Of a stretch of DNA of 64,000 nt, positions 13,357 to 25,060 are shown one piece after another; the stretch's first letter is position 1, and every line of letters starts with the position of its first letter. The stretch is taken from the NCBI GenBank assembly GCA_964247055.1, contig OZ176054.1, positions 9,610,001 through 9,674,000 on the forward strand, read 5' to 3'. The translations under genes were made by a program, and so were the position numbers. The notes under the pieces were generated by a model. The model made no database searches. It worked only from the letters and a program-made list of their open reading frames with translations, and was not told the DNA's origin. This stretch comes from Paragordius varius (lineage: Eukaryota > Nematomorpha).

Positions 13357-14443
13357 CAGTGGACAACAAATTTTTCTGCCACTCGAGTTTTTTGCATTTT
13401 CTGATATTTAGTATCATTTTAACAGTAAATCTGAATAAATATTATAACTCGATGGAAGAATTTTGTACATGATTTTTTTTATTATGCGCCCTCTTTATCA
13501 AAATTTTACTAAAAAATGTTTTTTTGAAAATATACAAGTAATGCCCATTTGCAATATATCAATAGAAAGAGTAATAAAAACTCTATAAAATGCATACTAA
13601 TATGTATTACATCGACAGTTAATATTGGACACAAAGAGCGACAAACGCGCGAAGCGAGAGCATTTTTTTTAATTATTATTAAAACTAATAGATGAAAATA
13701 GCTCAACTTTGTTTGGATGGTGATGAATGTCCAAAAAAGATGATACAAGAAAATTTTGATTAAAACATTTTTATTGCTTTTATGTCACTCAAAACAGCCA
13801 TTTTTAAGTTTTTTGTTTTTTAAAAATTACCATCTCATCAATATTAATTTATTTTCTTTACGAGGCTGATAATTTCGAAATTATAAAGATAAAAACAAAG
13901 TTAAAGGTATTTTTATTCTTTTATAGCTAATTATGTAATAAATTTACACTTATAACTATGCATTTTAGTATCCACTAGGTAAAATATCTATGATAAAAAT
14001 AATTTTTATTAAAAAAGCAAACCAAAAGCTTTTTCAAACATTTTTTTAATTAAATACTAATATAACCCTAATAATTATATTAGAATAATTTATATGATTT
14101 TCAAATTAGTTTGTCTGTGAAAATTCTTGACTTATTTAGGGATTGAAAATTTTGACCATTTAAATCCAAATAACTTTTACATCCGATTGATTTAAATAAC
14201 TTAATACCATTTAAAAGGTGCAGTTTTTTGCGCTCTTTCGAATGATATAAATTACATGGCTTCATATCTAAAACTTTTAATTTTCGAAATTTTGAGTATA
14301 ATGTTAAATCGGGGCCAAAAATTATCGATAAACTCTAATATATGAAAATTCTTGCATGCTAGACCAATTTTCTTTCAGATATAATAATTATGTACTTTAA
14401 CGAAATAAATTTTAAATTTACAAGAATGGCAATTAAAAAAGTG
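13357..14443. mobile_element. 1.1-kb non-coding TIR element, copy 1 (TAA target duplication)
   Basis: Starts CAGTGGACAACAAATTTTT and is closely similar along its length to 54488-55588. TAA flanks both sides (13354-13356, 14444-14446). The right TIR has lost most of its interior, leaving only the last GTG before the TAA. A 3-bp TWA duplication resembles PIF/Harbinger insertions, but no transposase is present, so the superfamily is a guess. Confidence 0.75.
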
Positions 14444-14446
14444 TAA

Positions 14447-15233
14447 TTAATGATTTTTGTGGTAGATGTAATCCACGGTTATTACATAATTCCTGTATTT
14501 TAGAGTTTTCGCAGTTATTAGGTCGACTATATTACCGAAATTAATGTGAATCGACCATCATTAATGTTTATTTCTCTATTTCGGTTTTCAACAATCATTT
14601 TTAGATTCTAAAAGCTTAGATTGATTCTTACAATTATTAATTCCTTATTTATCGGTACCTTGAATGATGTGCGGTGTTGCAACGTAAGTCGGTATATTTG
14701 TAAAATAACCCGTAATGATAATATACCATTTACAATTCAAATTCACCCTAAACATTCAATATTAATCCTTGAACAATTCAAATTCATTCTAAAAATATAT
14801 CATGTGTTTATGGGCCAATATGACTCATCATTAATATGAAATATTTCTTTATGGCCTTATTTATTATTTTTTCATATTATGTTTATTTTGAACGAAGTTT
14901 CATTTTTAAATAAAAAAAAAATATAGATAATTTTTATTATTAAAAAATACATAATTTATATTAGGGTGAATAATTGTTTAAGGGTTAATTTAATGTCTAA
15001 ACGGTATATATCGTAATCATGTGATAATGGTTTAAAAATAAATTTGTATTAATTCATTTATAATTTCCTCAAAAATTATGTAACATTTTTATCATAATAT
15101 AATTTTTATTTTATAATGGTCATGGTACAAACATGTCACATATATAAAATTAAACTAATTAATTATTACTTATTATTTTAATGTATTAATATAAAGTAGA
15201 CACATCACAGAAATATATATTAATAATATAGTG

Positions 15234-15268
<35 letters not shown>

Positions 15269-15720
15269 TATTATAAACATCGATAATCCAAATAATAAAA
15301 ATATTAATGAGTTTAAATATAGAAAGCAATATAAAAAAATGTGAATGGTTTTTACATGTATTGCTAGTGGAATTGATGATTATACAGAGCGCGTCAAATT
15401 AATTAACAAAAATTATGGGCTTTAAAAAACTTCTCAGTGCTTCTTAAAAAATATAATATAAAAAATTGCTACACATATATCCATCTCATATCCAGGAATG
15501 TCAAATAATTAAAGTGGGAGCTAAAATATTATATGATCCATGATATTATTTTTTTTATTTTAACCAACCATTCATAGAAATCATAAATATAGAGGGTTAT
15601 ATAAATTATATGTAAACGGAGGTACGGTATAATAAAAGAAAAAAACACCACATAGAATTATATGTACATGTCGCCTTAAAAAGAAACGAAAAATAAACAT
15701 TTTCAATAAACAACGCCTTT
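14447..15720. other. Gene-free AT-rich stretch
   Basis: No gene is supported. It contains a short TA microsatellite (about 15236-15263) and otherwise unstructured AT-rich sequence. Confidence 0.5.
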
Positions 15721-15723
15721 AAA

Positions 15724-15908
15724 TTACAGTATGAGTAAAGTACACATTGCTATCTTTTCATTATTATTGATACAGCTAAAGAGAGTTTAACTTATAGTTA
15801 ATTTTTTTCGTTTATTACTTCTATTAGCCATCCAAATTATGTCTGCTGTTTATACTATCTGATAATATTTACTTAAAAAATAGCAATGTATACTTGCTCA
15901 TACTGTAA
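15724..15908. repeat. Fold-back MITE, TTACAGTATGAG family
   Basis: Left end TTACAGTATGAGTAAAGTAC..CATTGCTAT is mirrored at the right end by ATAGCAATG..TACTTGCTCATACTGTAA: about 30 bp of terminal inverted repeat around a roughly 120-bp centre. The terminus matches that of the 4745-4932 element. Confidence 0.75.
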
Positions 15909-16139
15909 TTATTTTATGTTAATTATTATAAATGTTCTTTTCCAGTCAATCTGACTATAGGGGCTTATTTATATGACGTACCCAGATATGCATGAAAATT
16001 AGCATGAACTAATTAATTCAAAGGTGATGATGTTTATATTAAAAAAGCTTATTTATAGCTATAATTTTTAGTATTAACAAAAATTATATGGAGGAGCTAC
16101 CTAATATTATAATTTTTATTATGCTATCTGTGACAAAAA

Positions 16140-19100
16140 TTAAGTTCTATTAAACAGGGGAGGAGGTGGTCTCATTCCAGGTGTCGTAAAAGCCGGTGGG
16201 GGAGAATATATATTGTTGGTTGGTGCACCCATCTGACCGGAAGGATATGCGCCACCACCCACTCCAAAACCAGCTGAGGATCCGCCAACAGGTGATTTTG
16301 CGCTAAATGTTCCCATCCCACTATGAGGACCGCCTATGCCGGTTCCAGCACCCGCTTTAAGTTTAAACCAATTGGTTTCTTTGTAAAGGAACCAAACGTT
16401 TCCTCCCCACAAGATGAGATTAGCAAATCCAAAAATCTATGTATTATGCATGTACAGTATGCAAATTAATATTGGTCAATACACATTATATTTGGACAAT
16501 TGGCATTACAGTAGCGCATGAGTAAAAAGCAACAAATGGTTATACAATTTTTTCCTATCTTACATTAGATTTTAATTATGGACAAAATTTGTTTCATATT
16601 ACGCTACTGTATTACCAATTGGTTAACAATAATATCAATTAAAAATTAATGGGCATAATGTATATGTGTGGCGTTTTAATTAAGTCTTTTTATTTTACAC
16701 GCTTATCAAAAAAATAATATTAAGTGATCGTTTAATATCAATCATTATCACCTTCAAAACCAGTGAATAAGTAACTGTATAGACTGTAAAAATTAAAATC
16801 TTAAGCAATAAAAAAATAAAAGTCTAAGTTTGTACAAAAAAGTATCGTCAAATTAAAAGACTGTTATTTTTTAAAAAATTATATTTTTATAATCCCCAAT
16901 ACTCATAACATAAATGGTTGTTCGTGTGAGATTTTGGTATTGAAAATATTTGTATTCCAAATTTTAACCTAAAGGCACTTAATCTCAAATCATTAAATAC
17001 TGATAAATTATACTAAGATTTGAAAGTTTAATTATATTTAATAACAAATTACCATTGTTGTTATCAATAAGATAATTTATTTAATCTACGGGATTCAAAT
17101 TTTATTCAAAAAATTCGTTTATTTTTAAACACCCAAATACAAAATAGTAAAAATGTAAAGCAAAATAAATGATATTGTTGCATTTCAAAACAAACGGAAT
17201 ACATCATGAAACTAAAAAACTTACAATGGAAACATTAAGACTGCTAAAATCTCCGCGGAATTTGGTTATACATGCTGGTGGTTGATTAGGTCCTCCAATT
17301 TTACACTCTGGAAACCGAGCTATTATATGGTCAGGATTTGTGTAGTATTTTAGATCATTGAGATTCTTGGCCCATGCACATGATGCGATAAACCATAGCA
17401 AAGCGAATGTAAGGGTAACTATAAAATCCTATTTTTATGCGAAAAAATAAAATGTTTTTGCAAATACTATAGATTTTTTATCATAATTTACTAAAAGTTG
17501 CGATAATAAAAATGTTATTAGTCGGTCCAATATTAAACCCTCCTAAAACAAAATCCACCACGGTAGTCGTTAGTTAATACAAAAAATACGTTTGTCAATA
17601 AAGTTTAAAATGTCCTATAAAATAACATGGCATATTTGGGGGATTTTGATCAATATAGGGAGATGATAAACAATATATTCGATGTTCACCAAACGATACA
17701 TTTAAAATAGTCTAATAACTTGGTTATATTCAATAATTATTAATAATTATTGAATATAATTGATAAAAAAACTATTTTTTCTAAAAGAGGTTGTTATACA
17801 AGCCAATTTGATTTTGATGAATTCCATGTACAGTTTAGTGCTATTGTTAACTTTAATTGGGCGATTCTTGAGCTATAATGCAACAAATATAATCAATTGC
17901 CAAATTAATCAAACTTTGTTTGTTGGCAATAAATAAATCTGCAATTAGTAAAACAATGCTTTTAACCGGAAAAGATTTAACAATTTTATCAACAATTTCA
18001 TCAAATAGTTGTGCCTTAGATATATTATTCATCAAAAATCATAAATTGGTAACAAATTGGCATGTTTGCATACCTATAAAAATATTAATTATTATGTTTA
18101 ATTAGTATTTATATGACCTATGCGACATAAAATATAACTAAATATTTTGATTTTGAATTACGGGAAATAGAAATATATTTTGGATCTGTTGGGTGCTTTT
18201 ATCTCAAAAACGATATAATAAAAATGGAATATTTAATAAATTTCACAGAAAATCTATCCCAAATGCACTTTAAAGCCAGATAAATAAATTATTTAATCAG
18301 CAAAATAAAAAGTAGCAAAAACGAGATTAATGATATTGACCTTCCACATATCTTCATGCATTTAAATGCTTTTTTAATACAAATAAAAAAGCGCTGAATT
18401 TTATTGATTTTTTTCAGATTATTATGTTAAAGTTAGTAAGTAATATAAAATGATTAATGTAATACTGGAGATAACGGTTATAATCTATTTTTGCCTTCCC
18501 CATGTTTAAACTCAAAACTATACTCTAATATTAAATTTTAAAATGGCAAAATTTATTTTTAAATCATTATATAAAGATGCTTATTCACTTATTTATACAA
18601 AAAATTTAATAAGAGAATGAGATTTACATTTATTAATGTCATGAAATTAATTGATCGTATGTAAAATTAATAACCATATTTCACTATCAAATCAAGGGTT
18701 GTTTTGTTTTTAAGGGCGCGTTTTAATGATATGAGTTGTATCTATAACTCACTCATATATATAGTAAATAGATTCGGATTGAAATAAATAAAAATATAAT
18801 TGTAGAAATTTATTTTTATATTAAATTTTTGTTCTTTATATACGGGTTATTTCGTCCTTTTACCTGTTTGCTTTCATCTTTTGCGTAATTTACTCCAAAA
18901 TTTTCAATTATTTTATTTTATCAAAGTCCAAGTTTCAATAATCTTAAACTTTTTATGTAACTCCGTATACTTTCAATAATTATATTGTATCAGAGTCCAA
19001 ATTTTATGTGTTTCCAACAAAAACCACCTTTATATACTTATTCACCGTACAATTTTTTAATTAGTTATTTGGATGTAAAAATTGCATAGAAGTTAAACAA

Positions 19101-21747
19101 TTTTATTGCATAATACGTTAATTACCCATATTTACTGTAATCTAATTTTATGTGGTTTACTCAAAAAACATCTTTATAAATTTATATTCCGTACACATTT
19201 TGATTAGTTTTCTGGATCCAAGTAAAAGTTAACTTATATAGTTTAATACGCATATTACCAATCCGTACTGTAACAAAGTCTAAATTTTACGTATTTTTTT
19301 CTAACGAAAATCAGGTTTACAAACTTTTACTCCGAATATTATCAGTATCATATACTATCGCAAATTTATCGCTGATACTAAATCTATTACTATTCGTGGG
19401 TAACGTTCATTCTCCTCATACAATCGATCAAAAAACATGTAAACTATGAGAGCACCCGTGGCGTACAGGAAAGCTAAAACCCCGACGCCCACATAGAATT
19501 GAGCAGCGCTTGAATAATCGCCCTCCAAGTATACGTAACTCTCTTCTTGGCCCACTAACAAGGGATGAGTCCCTACATACGCATCTTGTAATGCATTGGC
19601 ACGTTGTTGACCACCTACACCACCACACAATGGTCGATTAATGGCAAAATGATTCAATCTAAATGTATGGGAAGAAATGATGCGTAAAATTACATAAAAT
19701 AACCAGTTAGCGCCAATTAGTTCTCAATATGTGTGACCGCAAAAGACAGAGTTACCCGATTAAAAATAAGCAAAATGTTAGTAGAGCATAGGGTCAAATC
19801 AACCTTTTGATTTTCCTTAAGAGGTATACAAAACTTATTGGAAATAATTTTCATGAAGCAGCTAATGACCATTGTATACATATAATGATATGTAAGACGA
19901 CGTAATTTTTGACATACCAAATGATTGCAAATAAGGCAAAAAGTAAATTATGCAAAAAAACTATTTTGATATTAAAAATTTGAGAAAAAACTGATTTCGC
20001 CATAAATCATATTGAATTTATATAAATGAATCCTAAGCAGGAGTCTTACACATGTGGCCCGGGCACGTGAGATAATTCATATACAAAATTTTACGAAATC
20101 CAAGCAAAATTGATTTTTTAAACAAATTTTTTGAATAAACCTCTCCGAATTTTGGCAATGAACTAACAAAAAATGTTAAAATAATTGGTAGTTTTTACAG
20201 TTTTATGTTTAAAATCTAATAAATGTTTATTCCCATATATTTTGCGAATGAACACCCATGATCTAATGAATCTGATTTAATCAAAGTTAAAGCCTAGATA
20301 TTTAAAATATTACTAATAACTTTAGATGACCTTTACTTAAATTTTCCAACCACTTTTTTAAAAATAATATTTAAATCATATATTAACACAATGAACATTA
20401 ATTTTTAACTTATCTAATTTGCATCTGATTCGATTGTTTATCATATAAAATTTTTTGTTACATCCAAATACATTAGTGTTAAGCTGTTTCAAGAAGAAAA
20501 TTCATTTAAAATTTTGAGCAAATTATTACACAATGATTCTTTTATTGAGGATTTATACTAGTATAAATATTGGTAAAATCTAAATTTTGCAATTAAATAA
20601 TATGAGTGACTCCTTTTAATAGGGTATGGAGTTTTCCCAAATATAAATCATTGTAATAAAATAAAATAACCTTTTCAAAAAAGTTATTTTATTTATAATA
20701 ATAGCCAAATGGTAAAAATAAATAAATGTTGAATATTATATTTATAAATAAGTAAATGGATATTTATATTTTTCATATTGCAGTAAAAATTAAAATTATA
20801 TGGAAAAAACGCAAAATGATAAAGACAAATATTTTTTTCTAAAAGACAACCATACTTTTTGAATCTTATTTTTATAATGATAACTCAATGTTTTAAATTG
20901 CAAAGTATAAAATTAGAGATGTAAATTGATAACGAAAGCATATGTATTATAAGATTGTAATTAAATTATTTCAACAGGATGAATTAAGGTTTAAGAAACT
21001 GTAGTTGTCTAAAAAATTTTGTCTTTATATATTTACGTTTTGTCCGTATAATTTCAATTTTTACTGTAATAATTTTCTTATTAGGTCAATATTTTTTTAT
21101 TTGATGCAAAAAAAATCCAAATATTTGGACATCCTTATGAAAACACTTATATTAATGCGGAAAAAATTATAAGTTTGCGTGATTAAAAAATTAATTATAT
21201 TAAAAGAATTAATATCAATCTTATATTAAATCAATATGTCGGGATCGTAATCTTATAACGTCATCAATATAAATCTCCATAAATAATTAATAAATGTAAT
21301 GTTATAACTCTAATCAAATAGTAAAATTTTTTAGGAAGTAGTACAATCCCAATGTAAATAGTATTATTTAAAATTAACCTAAAAAGTTGAGTGAAAAAAA
21401 TAGTATGCGCGTTAACTTAAATAAATCAAGAATTTATAAGAAAAAACATAATGCAAAAATGTCGCAATAGGTTATATTGATTTTTGCACCATATATTTTA
21501 TTTTATGTATATAGTATAAAAAATAAAACAAAAAAAATTTTTTCACATTAAAGTTATGTAATGCATTAAATATTATTATTCTAAATTTAAAGTAAATAGA
21601 GGGTATTTTTTTGGAATTAAATATATAATACTTGTAAGGATAACTAAAAATCCCTTTTAAAATTTTTGGATTGTTTGGACATTGTACTTGGAAGGTGAAA
21701 TGAGAACGGTGATTGGTGGTAGTTGCAAATGCAAAAATTGCAAGAAC
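16140..21747 (-). CDS. SYP: Synaptophysin (synaptic vesicle tetraspan), first coding exon not found
   Basis: MARVEL-type four-transmembrane protein of synaptic and neuroendocrine vesicles. Exons on the minus strand, 5' to 3': 21632-21747, 19391-19658, 17225-17428, 16140-16436; together 294 codons plus stop, all in phase. Exon 1 here (VLAIFAFATTTNHRSHF) is the end of TM1 and start of the first lumenal loop. Exon 2 has GDYSSAAQFYVGVGVLAFLY (TM2), close to GDYSSSAEFF in vertebrates. Exon 3 has LLWFIASCAWAKNLNDLKY (TM3 and the AWAKGLSD motif). Exon 4 has FGFANLILWGGNVWFLYKE (TM4), then a Gly/Pro-rich cytoplasmic tail ending in PPPPLFNRT. The first loop carries about 25 extra residues (GGQQRANALQD...QEES) before the GDYSS motif. 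The missing upstream exon should encode only about 20-25 residues, including the KEP-type motif. Confidence 0.93.
16498..16620. repeat. Fold-back MITE, TTACAGTAGCG variant, in a synaptophysin intron
   Basis: AATTGGCATTACAGTAGCG at the left is answered by CGCTACTGTATTACCAATT at the right, giving an inverted repeat of about 19 bp around a 85-bp centre. The TTACAGTA..TACTGTA termini link it to the two preceding elements. Target duplication not resolved. Confidence 0.65.
17724..17759. repeat. Perfect 36-bp palindrome in a synaptophysin intron
   Basis: Left arm TTATATTCAATAATTATT (17724-17741) is followed without spacer by its exact reverse complement (17742-17759). Confidence 0.9.
18960..19350. 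repeat. Degenerate tandem repeat, period about 142 bp, next to the synaptophysin exon 2 donor
   Basis: AAAAACCACCTTTA at about 19020, AAAAAACATCTTTA at about 19163 and GAAAATCAGGTTTA at about 19305 mark successive units. Each unit also repeats a CCGTAC or CTCCG motif, an ATTAGTT..TGGAT motif and a TCTAATTTTATGT motif. The array ends about 40 bp from the splice donor. Confidence 0.6.
20778..21069. repeat. 292-bp MITE with about 70-bp TIRs and TA duplication, in a synaptophysin intron
   Basis: Starts TTGCAGTAAAAATTAAAATT and ends AATTTCAATTTTTACTGTAA, with mirrored subterminal AAAGACAAAT..CTAAAAGACAAC and GTTGTCTAAAAAATTTTGTCTTT. TA flanks both ends (20776-20777, 21070-21071). A larger relative sits at 37610-39009. 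Confidence 0.8.
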
Positions 21748-23086
21748 CTACATTTAAAATTTTATATAACTATTTGTAATATTTTGATAAATCCTCTGGG
21801 TTCTTTCAGGCAAGATATGTTTCCATTTCGTAAAATCTATCTTAAATGTTAATAAATACTGTAGTAAGAATATCCATACGGTTAGACCTTTTATAAAAAC
21901 ATGATAGTATGTTATAAAATACAGTCGCATAAACACTTGTTATTTTTCATAGTTAATACACAATTAAGTTTGGAGAATTTTTGTCCTCCTCAAATTTATA
22001 TAAATAAACTACTAAAAAATTGGAAAACTTATTAAACAGTGTTTTGTGTTCTGTGCTTATTTTTATATTGCTTCCATAATCCGAATTCGGAAGCTTAAAA
22101 CGATTAAAACGAATTTATTTTAAATTGAAAAAATGTAATAGGAGTTAAAAGAAAGCAAAGTAATAACAAGTTATACATTTCTGTTGTTTGCTCGGTGTAA
22201 TCGCAACATTAGCGCGCATTAATTTTTATTAAAATTTTTTGTTTTAGTTAAATATTTAATTTCAAAATATTAAGGTATAAGATAACTAATATCAGAAAAA
22301 CAAAACAGTTTTTACATAAATAAATAACTTGTGGATGTGGGTTCCGAAAGTTACTAATTATAGTTGCCTTTCAAATACGATAATTTTTGAATGTATGCTA
22401 GATTATTCCAAAATAGTATTAATGAATTATATTAAGAAAGTACATAATTTGTTTAAAAAATTTAGTTTGTTAGCATTAGTTTCGTACTATTTGAAACATT
22501 GATATAAATCAAATAATTATATAAAGATTTATTTTTTATAAAATTTAATTGTGCTGATACTTTCTATTAGGAATGATAAAATCATTTCCTTTTTTATATT
22601 ACAGTATGGTTTTTTATTAATAAATTAAAAGCAAAGGTTTTAGAAAAACTTTTTTGATGTCAAATATTAACTTTTCTTTATATTATGTCAGCATCTTCAT
22701 TTATTTTAATAAATAATAAATATAATTATTAATATATTGTTATGCATCTCATACGTAGATCATATGTTTTATAGATAATTTCGAAATAAGCCATTTAGTT
22801 TTAACGAAAAAATTAAAAATGTGCGTTCAAAAATCCATTTTCTGATATGGTGCAGTTAACACAAACATAATAGTTATCTAACTTGTAAAAGTCAAAATCA
22901 AAAGCACCATGATAATTCTATTACATTTAATGAAAAAATATGTATTTTGGGTGATTTTGCGGAGACTGTTTATTACCCCATTACTCCTATATCTCAGAGT
23001 GATTTCAAATTTAAATATCTTAAAAGTTCTTAAGGTATTAAGCCGAATTAAATGATATGCTTTCTTTAGCTTTTCAGGCGCATAAT
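21748..23086. other. Upstream flank of the synaptophysin exons, no gene found
   Basis: AT-rich DNA. The short first coding exon and promoter of synaptophysin should lie here or further upstream, but I could not identify them. A segment at about 23046-23086 is repeated inverted near 30156-30200. Confidence 0.4.
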
Positions 23087-23773
23087 TAGGGTTGTGAATT
23101 TGACTGTTTTTTCAAAAAAGTCCGGTCAGACCCAGTCAGACCATGGTCATGACCGTGGTCATGACTACTTTTCATTTAAATTAATTATCATGCGATATGG
23201 ATTGCGAAAATGATGTTCGTACGACACTTGCGTTTCACTAATAATGTCTTGTTTTTTCTTAATATATTATACATTTCTTTGATATTAATTATTTACAAAT
23301 ATTTAAAATTTAATCAATTTTGTTTTCAAATAAATTTTGCCACATGTTTGTGGCCTTCTAAATCTTTATATACATAGCTCTTAATACTGGATATTTCAAA
23401 TAAAATTTTACTTAGTTTGTTTTACACTCTCTTTCATCATTGTAATATCCAATTATAAAATGTTTTTTCATTTTATTGGTTCACATATATGGATTAATTG
23501 CATATTCTGCAAAGTGCTTCATTTTTTTCGAAATAACTGGATATGGTTAAATGCTTATCTTATAATGATGCATTTTTAACAATTTTATATTTTTAAATTA
23601 GCATATTTAAATATTTAATTTATATTTTCAATAAAAAACAATAAAATCTTACTATTTATCTTCCAAAAAAATCATCAACTATTTTTCAATATGCAGCTGT
23701 TTTTGAAATGACCGAGGTCTGACCTGATCATGGCTTGGTCAATCCGGGTCATGGCTTGGTCAGCACAACCCTA
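23087..23773. mobile_element. 687-bp non-autonomous hAT-type element
   Basis: Ends TAGGGTTGTG and CACAACCCTA are inverted repeats. Near each end lie repeated GGTCA/TGACC motifs (left GGTCAGACC..GGTCATGACC, right ATGACCGAGGTCTGACC..GCTTGGTCAGC). An 8-bp target duplication is visible: CGCATAAT at 23079-23086 and CGCTTAAT at 23774-23781, with one mismatch. Length-8 duplication and subterminal repeats indicate hAT. No transposase is encoded. Confidence 0.75.
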
Positions 23774-24439
23774 CGCTTAATACAATTTTTTTGAAAAATG
23801 TAAAATAAAAAAATTCTTTTCTCAAACTTTTTACCAGCCATTTTTATTTATAAATTTTTTTAATAGTCAATGCAACATTAAATAAATGCATTTTATGGTT
23901 AGAAAATGTAAATAATAAATTTAAAAAGCTTTTAGGTTATATTTTACCAGCAAAAACTTGTATTTTTATTTCAATTGTGTTTTGGCGGTGTCTCTACAAC
24001 TTACAAAACTGTAAAAAACAAGCATTTCGAAAATGTTTCATAATTAAATCTAAAACTTTTAAACTATAGTTTACTAACAAAATTGAACTCTGGGAGATAA
24101 AACAAACCCAAAATGAAAACTAGGACGAAATAGTGAGAGGGAAAAGTGTTAATAATCCTAACTGCTAAATATTATAAAGAGTTTACATTTCTTTTCATGA
24201 TCATCGGAAAACTTACATAAAGGTAAATAATCGCATTTAAAATTTTACATTTTTTAAATGATCATCAAAAATCTTGCAAGAATTAAAGGTGAAAAATCGC
24301 ACTTTGACATAAAAATCACCTAAATCTATTTACTCGGTAAGTGAATCGTTTTTCTAAGTGTCTTAATATATTTATAATGTGAGGTTCGAGCCACATTGGA
24401 ACTCATTCCGACAAAAATTATTTATTATTTATTAATATA

Positions 24440-25060
24440 CCGACAGTGATTAAGCCCTTTTTTAGTAGGCGTTCAGTTTTTCTGCAGTTCGTGTTTAAAA
24501 TCAGTTTTTTAAGTATATAAAACGTTATAAAATAAATGAACCCACTTAGTTTCAATAGGGACTTTTTTATTGATTTACGAATCCGATAATGATCAACTTT
24601 TTTTTAAAATTTGTCCTTCTGTTTAAATCCATACTTGTTAAAAATAGGGTAAGAAAAATGATTTGCATAGTACGATTTCAAACAGTCGTAGCACAGATTT
24701 CAACGAATTTTTAATCATTTGCGCTAAACCGATTAAGCCCCTTTTGAATTAGTCATTCATTTTACATCTATTTATTGTGAAAATAAGGGCATTAAATAAT
24801 ATTAAAAATGAAGAAATTTTTGGAAAACCTTAAGTCCAAAATTCAAAAGTGACAATTTTTTTGTTATAATAGCACTTAGGGTTACTAAGCCTTTAATTAG
24901 ATTTTTTAGAACAATTATCATTCACTTCCGGAAATACATAAAGACCTACTCGGATTTTATAATAATTTTTTCTTTGTTTTATAGTTGCTCCGCAACTGAC
25001 TAAGCCGTTTTTTTAATCAGCCTATCTCGCCCCGCCCGTGTTTTTCACAAAAATATTGGA
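24440..25060. repeat. Degenerate array around a CTAAGCC-type motif
   Basis: GATTAAGCCCTTTTTTAG (about 24454), GATTAAGCCCCTTTTGAATTAG (about 24730), ACTAAGCCTTTAATTAG (about 24887) and ACTAAGCCGTTTTTTTAATCAG (about 24998) recur at irregular spacing, each followed by a CATTC/CTATC plus CAC-containing segment. This looks like a decayed repeat array. No gene is seen around it. Confidence 0.4.

Noticed and set aside
13509-13748. 79-codon minus-strand open frame in the 1.1-kb TIR element
   Set aside because: A similar but shorter frame occurs in copy 3 with different interruptions; the composition looks non-coding and no domain is recognisable.
19428-19628. Second minus-strand open frame overlapping synaptophysin exon 2
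   Set aside because: It is an alternative frame of the real exon; the other frame carries GDYSSAAQFY.
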